Source: Streptomyces niveus
GTDB lineage: Bacteria; Actinomycetota; Actinomycetes; Streptomycetales; Streptomycetaceae
Direction of reading: 5' to 3'
Length of the DNA: 46,544 nucleotides
Assembly (NCBI RefSeq): GCF_001723055.1
Contig: NZ_MDCR01000134.1
Coordinates: 1 to 46,544, forward strand
Shown: one piece after another, positions 25,038 through 33,518 of the stretch
Layout: each line of letters opens with the position of its first letter
Position numbering within the stretch: the stretch's first letter is position 1
Program-made: the position numbers and the translations under genes
Notes under the pieces: generated by a model
What the model was told of the DNA's origin: nothing
The model's input: only the letters and a program-made list of their open reading frames with translations
Databases searched by the model: none

Positions 25038-26231
25038 TCATGAAGCCGACCTGACGGCTCGCACCAGGGCCTGTGCGCGGGGATCCGCCGTCACGCCCCT
25101 GCGCAGCCCGTTGGTGACGTAACCGAAGGCGATGCCCGACTCGGGATCGGCGAAGCCGAGCGAGCCGCCGCTTCCCGGATGCCCGAACGAGCCGGGGCCC
25201 AGCAGGGGCGCTCCCGAGCCGTGCAGCATGAAGCCGAGCCCGAAGCGCGTGCTGACGACCAGCACCCGGTCGGGGCCCGCCGACTCCTCGGTACGGGCGG
25301 CGGTCAGCGTCGCGGGGGCGAACAGCCGCTCACCGCCCCGGTAGCCGCGCCCGGGACCGTCCACCGGGCCGATCATCGCCGCGTAACAGCGCGCCAGCGC
25401 CCGCGCGGTGGAGATACCGCCGCTCGCCGGGAGTTCGGCGGCGTGGTACTCGGCGCTGTTCTCGTCCGGCCGCGGATCGATCACGTCGAACGCCCGCCGG
25501 GTGAGCGACTCGGGGTCCTTGTACGCCTGGGCGACCGACCGCTTCGCGCGCAGCCGCAGTCCTCCACCCGCCTCGACCGGCTCCTGGATCCTGCCGGTAC
25601 GGCCCACCCGGTGCGCCTCGTCGGCGGGCAGCCCGATCCAGAAGTCCAGGCCGAGCGGCCGGGCGATCTCGTCGGCGATCCACCGGCCGACGGACCGCCC
25701 GGTGACGCGCTTGACCAGCTCGGCCAGCAGCCAGCCGTAGGTGTGCGGGTGGTAGCCGTGGTCGGTGCCCGGCTCCCACACGGGCCGCTGCGCGGCGAGC
25801 GCGCGGGCGCCCGACTCGCCGTCGAGCGCCTCGGCGGGGCTGAGCGGCCGGTCGAGCACGGGCAGGCCCGCGCGGTGCGACAACAGGTGCCGTACGAGCA
25901 CCCGTTCCTTGCCCGCCGCCTTGAACTCCGGCCAGTACGTGCCGACCGGCGCGTCCAGGTCGATGCGCCCGCGCTGGTGCAGCAGGAGCGGTACGGCGGC
26001 GGCGACGCCCTTCGTCGCCGAGTGGACGACCTGCGCGGTGTCCACGGCCCACGGCTCCGCGCCGTCGAAGTCACGCGTACCGGCCCACAGGTCGACGACC
26101 TTGTGCCCGTGCCGGTAGACGGCGACGGCCGCGCCCCGCTCACCGCGCTCCTGGAAGTTCCGTACGAAGGCGTCCTTGACGGGTTCGAAGCCCGCGGCCA
26201 CCGTGCCCTGGACGTCAGCGACGCCTACCAT
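25038..26231 (-). CDS. Beta-lactamase-fold serine hydrolase (esterase EstB-like)
   Basis: 397 residues from ATG 26231, selected because GGAGGG lies nine bases upstream; two earlier in-frame ATGs have poor spacing. Class C beta-lactamase/esterase fold: SATK (Ser71, Lys74) supplies the nucleophile and base, and HTYGWLLAELVKRVTGRS holds the Tyr motif region. The late GHPGSGGSLGFADP replaces the KTG box, as in carboxylesterase members. No signal peptide, so it is probably cytoplasmic and acts on esters rather than wall peptides. First gene of a pair with the SDR. Confidence 0.88.
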   Translation of the reverse strand: MVGVADVQGTVAAGFEPVKDAFVRNFQERGERGAAVAVYRHGHKVVDLWAGTRDFDGAEPWAVDTAQVVHSATKGVAAAVPLLLHQRGRIDLDAPVGTYWPEFKAAGKERVLVRHLLSHRAGLPVLDRPLSPAEALDGESGARALAAQRPVWEPGTDHGYHPHTYGWLLAELVKRVTGRSVGRWIADEIARPLGLDFWIGLPADEAHRVGRTGRIQEPVEAGGGLRLRAKRSVAQAYKDPESLTRRAFDVIDPRPDENSAEYHAAELPASGGISTARALARCYAAMIGPVDGPGRGYRGGERLFAPATLTAARTEESAGPDRVLVVSTRFGLGFMLHGSGAPLLGPGSFGHPGSGGSLGFADPESGIAFGYVTNGLRRGVTADPRAQALVRAVRSAS

Positions 26232-26284
26232 CCCGCTCATCCCTCCATGGTGCACGCATCACGGTGCCGACCGAGCCACCGGGA

Positions 26285-26824
26285 TCAGGGCCGGCCGACG
26301 GCATCCTCGTCACGGACCGCGCCACCGTCAGCGGCAGCGGTACGGGCGGCGTCCTCGTCCCGCACCCGCCGGCGTTCCGCCCGCTGCCGCGCCGCCTTCA
26401 CCGCGCCGCGCAGCGCGAAGGCACTCCAGAGTGCCGCGACCGCCACACAGGCCGCGCCCATCGCCGCGAGCACGGGCAACTCCGGCCGCCAGCCCAGCGA
26501 GAGCCGGGTGCCGACGAGGAGCAGCACCGCGGCGATCTGCCCCGGAATGTAGACGAGGACCCTGGCCGCGGTGGCCCGCAGAACGCCCGCCGTCAGCAGG
26601 CCGATCACGGCCCAGGCGACCAGATACTCCCCGAACGGTCCCGGTGCGACGGCCGGCAGGCCGAACTCCGACTCGCCGATGGAGGACGACGCCCCGGCCC
26701 AGCCCAGGCCCACACCGAAGGCGGTCACACCCACCGTCCACAACGTGTGGCGCCACCACGGGCCCGGCCGCACGTCGTTGTTGTCTTCCACGTCGTCGAT
26801 GTCGAAGAGATCTTCAAACGTCAT
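26285..26824 (-). CDS. Small integral membrane protein of unknown function
   Basis: 179 residues from ATG 26824. An acidic N-terminus, MTFEDLFDIDDVEDNNDV, is followed by about four hydrophobic segments (30-48, 66-80, 85-105, 112-135) and a basic cytoplasmic tail rich in Arg and Ala. No known family identified. It is 70 bases downstream of the transporter ATPase gene, same strand, and might belong to the nickel/cobalt operon, but there is no sequence support for metal binding. Confidence 0.7.
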   Translation of the reverse strand: MTFEDLFDIDDVEDNNDVRPGPWWRHTLWTVGVTAFGVGLGWAGASSSIGESEFGLPAVAPGPFGEYLVAWAVIGLLTAGVLRATAARVLVYIPGQIAAVLLLVGTRLSLGWRPELPVLAAMGAACVAVAALWSAFALRGAVKAARQRAERRRVRDEDAARTAAADGGAVRDEDAVGRP

Positions 26825-26894
26825 CACGCCCCGTAGGACGCGAGCGGCGGCCCCGGCCTCTCCTCGGGGGCGGCTTCGTGACCGAATCGACACA

Positions 26895-27674
26895 TCACCG
26901 GCCGCGGGGGACGGGGACCGCCGAGGGGTCGAAACCGAACGGCAGCTCCAGCCGGTGCGCGCCCAACAACTCGGCGTCGCCCAGCAGTTCACGCGTCGGC
27001 CCGTCGGCCGCGATGACGCCCTCGCTGAGGATCACGGCGCGCGGGCACAGCTCCATCGCGTAGGGCAGGTCGTGCGTGACCATCAGGACGGTGACGTCCA
27101 ACGCCCGCAGGATGTCGGCGAGTTCACGGCGCGAGGCCGGATCGAGGTTGGACGAGGGCTCGTCGAGCACGAGGATCTCGGGCTCCATCGCCAGGACCGT
27201 CGCGACGGCGACCCGGCGGCGCTGCCCGAACGACAGATGGTGCGGCGGCCGGTCCGCGTACTCGGCCATGCCGACCTGGGTGAGCGCGGCGACGACCCTG
27301 GCCTCCAGCTCCGCGCCGCGCAGCCCGGCCGTCGCGGGCCCGAAGGCCACGTCCTCGCGCACCGTGGGCATGAACAGCTGGTCGTCCGGGTCCTGGAAGA
27401 CGATCCCGACCCGTCGGCGTATCTCCGCCAGGTGCTGCTTCGCGACGGGCAGCCCGGCGACGGTGACGGACCCGGCGCCCGCCGTGTGGATGCCGTTGAG
27501 GTGCAGGACGAGGGTGGTCTTGCCCGCGCCGTTGGGCCCGAGCAGCGCGACCCGCTCGCCGCGCGCGACGGTCAGGTCCACACCGAACAGCGCCTGGTGG
27601 CCGTCGGGGTACGCGTACGCGAGCCCGCGCACCTCCAGCGAGGGCGGCGGCTGTTTCCGGGGCTGCGTGCTCAT
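26895..27674 (-). CDS. cbiO: Energy-coupling-factor nickel/cobalt transporter ATPase (CbiO/NikO)
   Basis: 259 residues from ATG 27674, which overlaps the permease stop by four bases. ABC ATPase: Walker A GPNGAGKTT (47-55), Q-loop IVFQDPDDQLF (the DPDDQLF form is diagnostic of ECF ATPases), signature LSFGQRRR, Walker B ILVLDEPSSNLDP and H-loop VTHDLPYA. It powers Ni2+/Co2+ uptake together with the adjacent permease components. Confidence 0.95.
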   Translation of the reverse strand: MSTQPRKQPPPSLEVRGLAYAYPDGHQALFGVDLTVARGERVALLGPNGAGKTTLVLHLNGIHTAGAGSVTVAGLPVAKQHLAEIRRRVGIVFQDPDDQLFMPTVREDVAFGPATAGLRGAELEARVVAALTQVGMAEYADRPPHHLSFGQRRRVAVATVLAMEPEILVLDEPSSNLDPASRRELADILRALDVTVLMVTHDLPYAMELCPRAVILSEGVIAADGPTRELLGDAELLGAHRLELPFGFDPSAVPVPRGR

Positions 27675-28432
27675 AGGGTCCAGCCAAGCAGACAGACGGC
27701 GAGCGCCGTCAGGGGGAGTGCGGCGGCGGCCGTCCACTGCGCGCGGGACGCCGTCAGCTGGTCGATGACGGGCATCGTGCCGGTGTAGCCGCGGCTCATC
27801 ATCGCCAGATGCACCCGCTCCCCGCGTTCGTAGGAGCGGATGAAGAGGGCGCCGGCGGATTTGCCGAGCACCCCCCAGTGCCGTACGCCGCGCGCCTCGA
27901 AGCCGCGCGAGCGGCGGGCGATCGACATCCGCCGCAGCTCGTCGGTGATCACGTCGCCGTAGCGGATCATGAAGGACGCGATCTGCACGAGCATCGGCGG
28001 GAGTCTGAGCCGCTCAAGTCCCAGCAGCAGCGCGCGCAGTTCGGTGGTGGAGGCCAGGAGTACGGAGGCGGCGACCCCGAGCGTGCCTTTGGCCAGCACG
28101 TTCCAGGCGCCCCACAGGCCGGGGACGCTCAGTGAGATACCGAGGAAGTGGACCTGGTCGCCGGGCACCACGAACGGCATGAGGACGGCGAAGGCCACGA
28201 ACGGCACCTCGATCAGCATCCGGCGCAGCAGGAACCCGGCCGGGACGCGGGCGACCGCGGCGACCCCGGCGAGCAGCGCCGCGTACAGGCCGAACGCCCA
28301 CACGGCCTCGCGCGGGGTGGCGACCACGACGAGCACGAAGCACAGGACGGCCGCGAGCTTGCAGTGCGGGGGCAGCGCGTGGACGGGTGAGTGGCCGTGC
28401 CGGTAGAGCTTGTGGGCGTGGCCCGCGCCCAT
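27671..28432 (-). CDS. cbiQ: Energy-coupling-factor transmembrane protein CbiQ/NikQ
   Basis: 253 residues with about five membrane segments. The T-component coupling helices contain the conserved Ala-Arg-Gly motifs: RRMSIARRSRGFEARG and HLAMMSRGYTG. The N-terminal HGHSPVHALPPHCKL is typical of CbiQ. It links the ATPase to the metal-binding membrane subunit and lies between them, with one base from the M-subunit stop and overlapping the ATPase start. Confidence 0.94.
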   Translation of the reverse strand: MGAGHAHKLYRHGHSPVHALPPHCKLAAVLCFVLVVVATPREAVWAFGLYAALLAGVAAVARVPAGFLLRRMLIEVPFVAFAVLMPFVVPGDQVHFLGISLSVPGLWGAWNVLAKGTLGVAASVLLASTTELRALLLGLERLRLPPMLVQIASFMIRYGDVITDELRRMSIARRSRGFEARGVRHWGVLGKSAGALFIRSYERGERVHLAMMSRGYTGTMPVIDQLTASRAQWTAAAALPLTALAVCLLGWTL

Positions 28433-28433
28433 G

Positions 28434-29513
28434 TCAGCTCCGTCCGTCGGCGACCGGCGCGTTCGCGGGCGTACGGCGCCGGTGGACCACGTAGAAGATC
28501 CCGCTGCCCACGACGACCGTGGCGCCGACGCCGATCATGCCCGCGAGGCCGCCCGAGAGCCGGGTGTTGGAGATGTCCTTGACGCCGTAGTCGGCGAGCG
28601 GCGAGCCGGCGGCGGCGTGCTCCTCGACCTTCCTGTCGATGCCCTTGTCCGCGGCGACCTTCTCCAGCCCGTCGGGACTGGCGGAGGCGTAGAAGGAGAC
28701 GACTCCGGCGAGCAGCAGGGCCGTGCCGAGACCGGCGGCGAGCAGCCCGCGCGGCGAGCGGGAGGTGGCCGCCGCGACCGGGGCCGGGGCGGGGGCGTCG
28801 ACCAGTTCACCGCCCACCCGCAGCTTGAGGGGCGCGGCGAGCCCGCGCGCCCCGTGGACCAGGTCGGGCCGTACGGCGATGACGGCGCCGACCGTCAGCG
28901 CGGTGATCGCGGCCTCGCCGATGCCGATGAGCACATGCACGCCGACCATCGCGGTGAGCACCTTGCCGACCGGGATGTGCGTGGTCCCGCCGATCGCGTA
29001 GAGGAGGGTGAAGGCTGCGGCGGCGGCGGGCACGGACACCAGCGCGGCGGCGAACGCGGACACGGTCACCGAGCGGCGCCCCCGGGGCAGGATCCGGAGC
29101 AGGCCGCGGAAGATCCCGTACGAGACGATCACCGTCACGACGCCCATGACCGTGATGTTGACGCCGAGCGCGGTGAGCCCGCCGTCGGCGAAGAGGATGC
29201 CCTGCATGAGCAGCACGACGGCGATGCACAGGACCCCGGTGCAGGGGCCGACGAGTATCGCCGCGAGCGCCCCGCCGAGCAGATGGCCGCTGGTGCCGGC
29301 GGCGACGGGGAAGTTCAGCATCTGTACGGCGAAGACGAAGGCGGCGACGAGGCCCGCGAGGGGCGCGGTGCGCTCGGCTCCGTGGCCTTCGGCGAGGGGC
29401 CCGGAGCCCAGTTCGCGGCGGGCGCCGCGCAGGCTGACGGCCACGGCGCCCGCGGCGACGACGCCGGCGGCGGCCGACACCGGCAGGTTGATCATTCCGT
29501 CGGGGACATGCAT
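28434..29513 (-). CDS. cbiM: Nickel/cobalt ECF substrate-binding membrane protein, CbiM/NikM fused to a PDGLE domain
   Basis: 359 residues from ATG 29513. It begins MHVPDGMINLP: the His at position 2 with the free amino terminus forms the Ni/Co site of the M family, so cleavage or a different start would abolish function. About seven membrane segments follow (to ~225), then a linker and a C-terminal PDGLE-type domain (SPDGLEKVAADKGID, PLADYGV, final helix), the part otherwise supplied by NikN/CbiN. A Nur-like box lies 76 bases upstream, arguing for nickel rather than cobalt. First gene of the M-Q-O operon. Confidence 0.93.
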   Translation of the reverse strand: MHVPDGMINLPVSAAAGVVAAGAVAVSLRGARRELGSGPLAEGHGAERTAPLAGLVAAFVFAVQMLNFPVAAGTSGHLLGGALAAILVGPCTGVLCIAVVLLMQGILFADGGLTALGVNITVMGVVTVIVSYGIFRGLLRILPRGRRSVTVSAFAAALVSVPAAAAAFTLLYAIGGTTHIPVGKVLTAMVGVHVLIGIGEAAITALTVGAVIAVRPDLVHGARGLAAPLKLRVGGELVDAPAPAPVAAATSRSPRGLLAAGLGTALLLAGVVSFYASASPDGLEKVAADKGIDRKVEEHAAAGSPLADYGVKDISNTRLSGGLAGMIGVGATVVVGSGIFYVVHRRRTPANAPVADGRS

Positions 29514-29561
29514 GGGCGGGCTCCGCTTCCGGGCAGGCTGTGGTGATGAACCGCTCGAAGT

Positions 29562-29605
29562 GAACCGGTTCGAATAGATAGTCCTCTCTTGCGAACGAGT
29601 TGCAA
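29562..29605 (-). promoter_or_regulatory. Nur-like nickel box overlapping the transporter promoter
   Basis: TTGCGA-ACGAG-TTGCAA (29589-29605) matches the Nur (nickel-responsive Fur-family repressor) site tTGCaa-N5-ttGCAA and extends to an inverted repeat CTCTTGC/GCAAGAG. On the minus strand it covers a possible -35 (TTGCAA, 29605-29600), 19 bases from a -10 (TATCTA, 29580-29575). A further palindrome GAACCGGTTC (29562-29571) lies downstream. Repression by nickel-loaded Nur is inferred. Confidence 0.6.
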
Positions 29606-29734
29606 GAGCGCCTGCCATGCGAACCGGTGTACGGGCCCCGAACGGCACGGAAAGTTTGAGATTCCCGGGACACTCGGCGTTAATTAACGGACAAAAGGTA
29701 TGTTGTGATGTAAAGCGCAACAAAGGAGCGAGCG

Positions 29735-30148
29735 ATGGCAGCCGTCGTCGAGCAGCCCGCCAAGGTCCGTCTCATCACGGACGCCCCCCAGCCCGGGTGC
29801 CTGTCGGTCACCCTGCGCTACGACAGCGCTGACCCGCTCGCCGTCCGTGTCGCCTTCCCCGCCGAGGTGTCGCGGGACGCCGGCGAGGTGGTGTGGGCCT
29901 TCGCCCGCGAGCTGCTCGAAGCTGGCCTGCTCGCGCCGTCCGGTGACGGAGACGTACGGATCTGGCCCTGCGGCCGCGCCCAGACGATGCTTGAGTTCCA
30001 CTCGGCGGACGGCGTGGCGCTGACCCAGTTCGACACCGCCGTACTGCGCCGCTTCCTGCGGCTGACACACCAGACGGTCCCGGCCGGCGAGGAGCGCTAC
30101 CCACTGCGCGCCAAACGCGGCCTGGACCGTCTGCTGCACAACACCTAG
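29735..30148 (+). CDS. SsgA-like protein (SALP), sporulation/cell division
   Basis: 137 residues. SALPs, unique to sporulating actinomycetes, control septum placement and cell-wall synthesis or spore separation. The family core is seen: VTLRYDSADPLAVRVAFPAE, VWAFARELLEAGLLAPSGDGDVRIWPCG and FDTAVLRRFLRLTHQTVPAGEE. An AAAGGAG ribosome site precedes ATG 29735. Which SALP it is cannot be proven; SsgE is attractive because S. coelicolor ssgE, as I recall, lies near pmt and the penicillin-binding protein genes. It is divergent from the nickel transporter across an AT-rich gap containing TTAATTAA. Confidence 0.9.
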   Translation: MAAVVEQPAKVRLITDAPQPGCLSVTLRYDSADPLAVRVAFPAEVSRDAGEVVWAFARELLEAGLLAPSGDGDVRIWPCGRAQTMLEFHSADGVALTQFDTAVLRRFLRLTHQTVPAGEERYPLRAKRGLDRLLHNT

Positions 30149-30187
30149 GGCTCAGCCCCGGGCCGGATCAGGTCGGATCAGGTCAGG

Positions 30188-32446
30188 TCAGACCCGTACC
30201 AGCTCCTTCTCCGAGCCCGGACCGGAGTCCGGCCCCTGCCCGGCCCCGTCCGACTCCTTCTCCAGCATCTTCCGCAGCTGCTCGCCCTCCACGTCGACGT
30301 TCGGCAGCAGCCGGTCCAGCCAGCGCGGCAGCCACCACGCCCTGTTGCCGAGCAGCGCGAGGACCGCCGGCACGATGGCCATCCGGACCACGAACGCATC
30401 GAAGAAGACCGCGATGGCCAGCGAGAAGCCGATCATCTTGACCATGGACTCGCTGGAGCCGATGAAGCCCGCGAAGACCGCCATCATGATCACCGCGGCG
30501 GCGGTGACGACCCGCGTCCCGTGCCGGAAGCCGGTGACGATCGCCTGTCCGGGCCGCTCCCCGTGGACGTACGCCTCACGCATCCGCGTGACCAGGAAGA
30601 CCTCGTAGTCCATGGCGAGACCGAAGACCACGCCCACCATGAAGATCGGCATCATCGACATGATCGGACCGGTCTGCTCGACGCCGAACAGGCTCCCGAG
30701 CCAGCCCCATTGGAACACCGCGACCACCGCGCCGAGCGCGGCGACGACCGACAGCAGGAACCCGAGGGCCGCCTTGAGCGGGACGAGGACCGACCGGAAG
30801 ACGAGCATCAGCAGCAGGAACGCCAGACCCACGACGAGCGCGAGGTAGGGCAGCAGCGCGTTGTTCATCTTCTCGGAGAAGTCGGTGTTCATCGCGGTGG
30901 CGCCGGTGACCAGGACCTTCGCCTCGCTGTCCCCGGCGATCTCGCCGCCCGCGTCACGGATGGCGTGGACCAGGTTCTCGGTCTCCACCGAGGAGGGACG
31001 GTCCTTCGGGACGACGGTGATCGTCGCCGTGTCGCCCGCCTTGTTGTACGTGGCGGGGGTGACCGCCGCGACGCCCTTCATGTCCTTCACCGCGTCGGTG
31101 ACCTGGCGGGCGGTCTGCTTGGCGTTGTCGTCGCCCTTGCCGTCCACGACGACCATCAGCGGGCCGTTGAAACCGGGCCCGAACCCGTCCGAGAGCAGGT
31201 CGTACGCCTTGCGCTGCGTGGTGCTCGTCGGCTGCGAACCGTCGTCGGGCAGCCCCATCTCCAGGGAGCTCGCCGGGACGGCGATGACGCCGAGACCGAC
31301 GACCGCGGTGACGAGTACGGCGACGGGCCGGCGCAGTACGAAGCGCGCCCAGCGCGTGCCCATGTTGGGCTTGCCGTCGGCGATCCTGCCGTCCGCGGAC
31401 GCGGCCCGCTCGCGGGCGTGCCGCTCGCGCACCTTCTTGCCGTGCACCCGCTTGCCCGCGAAGCCCAGCACGGCCGGGACGAGGGTGAGCGCGACAAGGA
31501 CGGCGATCACGACCGTACCGGCAGCGGCGGCGCCCATCTTGGTGAGCATCGGGATGTTCACGACGGCCAGCCCGACGAGCGCGATGACGACGGTCAGGCC
31601 CGCGAAGACCACGGCGGACCCCGCCGTTCCGGCCGCCCGCCCGGCGGCCTCCTCGGGTTCCCGCCCCTCCGCCAGCTCCGCCCGGTAGCGGGAGACGATG
31701 AACAGGGCGTAGTCGATGCCGACGGCGAGGCCGATCATCATCGCGAGGATGCTGGTGGTGGAGCCGAGATCCATCACGCTCGCCAGCGCGGTGATGGTGG
31801 AGACGCCGATTCCCACGCCGATGAGGGCCGTGAGCAGCGGCAGTCCCGCCGCGATCAGCGAACCGAAGGTGATGACGAGCACGATCGCGGCCACGGCGAT
31901 GCCGATGATCTCGGTGGCCCCCGTCTCCGGCGCCGCCTGGAGCGCGTCACCGCCGATCTCGACGGTCAGCCCGGCGCCCCGCGCGTCGTGCCCCGTCTCC
32001 TCCAGCGCCGTACGGGTGTCCTCCGTCAGCTCCATCGAACTGACCTTGTAGGTGACCGAGACGTACGCCGTCGAACCGTCCTTCGACACGGCCTTGGCCG
32101 TGTACGGGTCGGTGACGCTCGCGACCTGGTCGGAGCCGGCCGGCAGCTCGTCGACGATCTTCTCGACCTCGGCCTTGTGGGCGGCGGAGGTCATCTTCTC
32201 GCCCTCGGGCGCCTTGAAGACGACCCGTGCGGTGGCCCCGTCGGCGCTGCCGCCGGGGAAGCGCTCTTCGAGCAGGTCGAAGGCCTTCTGGGCCTCCGTA
32301 CCGGGAATGGAGAAGGAGCTGGATGTCGCGGTGGACGCGGATGCCGCGCCGACGCCCGCGAGGGCGAGCAGCGCCACCCATACGAAGGCGACGAGATTTC
32401 GTCGTCGGAAGGCGAACCGTCCGAGCTTGTAGAGAAACGTGGCCAC
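30188..32446 (-). CDS. MMPL/RND-family exporter
   Basis: 752 residues from GTG 32446. Two homologous halves, each with a large extracellular loop after the first helix (FSIPGTEAQKAFDLLEERFPG; PDDGSQPTSTTQRKAYDLL) and five further helices. The proton-relay motifs GLAVGIDYALFIVSRYRAEL and GLAMDYEVFLVTRMRE are both intact. MMPL proteins export lipids or small molecules. TetR gene upstream, same strand, is the probable regulator. The extreme 3' end overlaps short GGATCAGGTC repeats that continue into the intergenic gap. Confidence 0.93.
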   Translation of the reverse strand: MATFLYKLGRFAFRRRNLVAFVWVALLALAGVGAASASTATSSSFSIPGTEAQKAFDLLEERFPGGSADGATARVVFKAPEGEKMTSAAHKAEVEKIVDELPAGSDQVASVTDPYTAKAVSKDGSTAYVSVTYKVSSMELTEDTRTALEETGHDARGAGLTVEIGGDALQAAPETGATEIIGIAVAAIVLVITFGSLIAAGLPLLTALIGVGIGVSTITALASVMDLGSTTSILAMMIGLAVGIDYALFIVSRYRAELAEGREPEEAAGRAAGTAGSAVVFAGLTVVIALVGLAVVNIPMLTKMGAAAAGTVVIAVLVALTLVPAVLGFAGKRVHGKKVRERHARERAASADGRIADGKPNMGTRWARFVLRRPVAVLVTAVVGLGVIAVPASSLEMGLPDDGSQPTSTTQRKAYDLLSDGFGPGFNGPLMVVVDGKGDDNAKQTARQVTDAVKDMKGVAAVTPATYNKAGDTATITVVPKDRPSSVETENLVHAIRDAGGEIAGDSEAKVLVTGATAMNTDFSEKMNNALLPYLALVVGLAFLLLMLVFRSVLVPLKAALGFLLSVVAALGAVVAVFQWGWLGSLFGVEQTGPIMSMMPIFMVGVVFGLAMDYEVFLVTRMREAYVHGERPGQAIVTGFRHGTRVVTAAAVIMMAVFAGFIGSSESMVKMIGFSLAIAVFFDAFVVRMAIVPAVLALLGNRAWWLPRWLDRLLPNVDVEGEQLRKMLEKESDGAGQGPDSGPGSEKELVRV

Positions 32447-32475
32447 GAGGCGTACTCCCGGTCTGGGGGTGGGTC

Positions 32476-32569
32476 GGGGGTGTCTTGTCGATCAGGCCGG
32501 ATCAGGGAGCGGGGTCTGGAGCGTGCGTACCAGGGACCGCGAACCCGGCCTGATCGGCAAGACACCCCC
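32476..32569. repeat. Long inverted repeat (25-bp arms) before the MMPL gene, possible REP/MITE
   Basis: Left arm 32476-32500 (starts GGGGGTGTCTTG) and right arm 32545-32569 (ends CAAGACACCCCC) are complementary at 24 of 25 positions; the single difference would be a G-U pair in plus-strand RNA. The 44-base centre holds a smaller imperfect stem. It is between the TetR stop and the MMPL GTG, 30 bases before the start, so in the mRNA it would be a terminator or leader hairpin. It also resembles a miniature palindromic element. Confidence 0.75.
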
Positions 32570-32715
32570 AAGGGCATGGGGAGCCGACCGACGGCGCGAG
32601 AGCGACACGCGTCAGGTGTTGGTGCCGTGAGGGCACCGGGTACTGCCGGTACTGCTGGGGAGCCCCGGAGGTGGGCGAGCGGCCCAGGGAGGCTGGCAGC
32701 GAGGCTGCCGGGAGA

Positions 32716-33288
32716 TCAGACGCCGAGAGCGGGGAGAAGCACGGCGTCGATGTAATCGCGGAGGAAGGCCTGGTCCACCGGCCGGTCCTCGACGAGCTGC
32801 CGGGCGACGAAGGCGCCGACCAGCATGTGGGTGACGTATTTCAGCGCGGGCTGGTCCGCGCTGATCTCACCCCGTTCCACGGCACGGTGCACGAAGAGGC
32901 CGAGTCCGTTGAGCTCGGGCTCGATCAGCAGGTCGCGCAGCGCCTGGAAGAGATCGGGGTTGTCGTGGACGGCATGGAACAGGCCCCGCATCAGCGCGGC
33001 GTCCCGCTCCATCTGGCAGTCGTCGGCCATCGAGACCATGGCGAGGAAGTCCCCGCGCAGCGAACCGGTGTCGATCCGGGCGACATCGGCCGGCTTGTTG
33101 TGGCGCAGGGCCCGTGCGACCAGCTCCGGCTTGCTCCCCCACTGGCGGTAGAGGGTGGCCTTGCTGGAGTGGGTGCGGGCGGCGACGGCGTCCATGGTGA
33201 GGGCGTCGTAGCCGACCTCGCGCAACAGGTCGAGCGTGGTGCCGTACAACTCGCTCTCGCGCTCCGGCGTGAGTCTGGTGCGTGCCAC
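32716..33288 (-). CDS. TetR-family transcriptional repressor
   Basis: 190 residues from GTG 33288, six bases after GGGAGG. The N-terminal helix-turn-helix (about 10-56) reads LYGTTLDLLREVGYDALT, MDAVAARTHSSKATLYRQWG, with the conserved Lys-Pro turn GSKPELVARAL. The C-terminal ligand domain resembles the TetR_C group with HAVHDNPDLFQALRDLL. It probably represses itself and the downstream MMPL exporter through the CGAAAC/GTTTCG palindromes in its promoter. Confidence 0.92.
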   Translation of the reverse strand: MARTRLTPERESELYGTTLDLLREVGYDALTMDAVAARTHSSKATLYRQWGSKPELVARALRHNKPADVARIDTGSLRGDFLAMVSMADDCQMERDAALMRGLFHAVHDNPDLFQALRDLLIEPELNGLGLFVHRAVERGEISADQPALKYVTHMLVGAFVARQLVEDRPVDQAFLRDYIDAVLLPALGV

Positions 33289-33321
33289 GGTCGACCTCCC
33301 GTCGAGGTGTCGATAAGCCAA

Positions 33322-33381
33322 ACGAAACGGTTTCGTACAGTACGAAGATAACCCCACCCTCATCGAAACGGCAACGTTTCG
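33322..33381 (-). promoter_or_regulatory. TetR promoter with two operator-like palindromes
   Basis: On the minus strand TTGCCG (33374-33369) and TTATCT (33351-33346) with a 17-base spacer make a promoter. Two related palindromes frame it: CGAAACG-GCAA-CGTTTCG (33364-33381) over the -35 and ACGAAAC-G-GTTTCGT (33322-33336) downstream of the -10. Their shared half-site CGAAAC suggests binding by the encoded repressor. Confidence 0.6.
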
Positions 33382-33518
33382 CTTGTGGGCTCCACCACAC
33401 CCTGACGACCCGCCCCGGGCGCCCTCCGCACACCTGACGAGTACCTGCCGAACACATCCGGCCACCGTGGCCGCTTCCACGAGTTGCCGCGCCTCTCCCG
33501 CACGGAAAGCATTGGGGG

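Noticed and set aside
29514..29734. Cobalamin riboswitch upstream of the CbiM-type gene
   Set aside because: I saw no recognisable B12-box core in the leader by eye, whereas a Nur-like site is clear. A covariance search would be decisive.
30165..30190. GGATCAGGTC tandem repeats at the end of the MMPL gene as a regulatory site
   Set aside because: Only two full copies and one partial, at a 3' end between convergent genes; more likely slippage.
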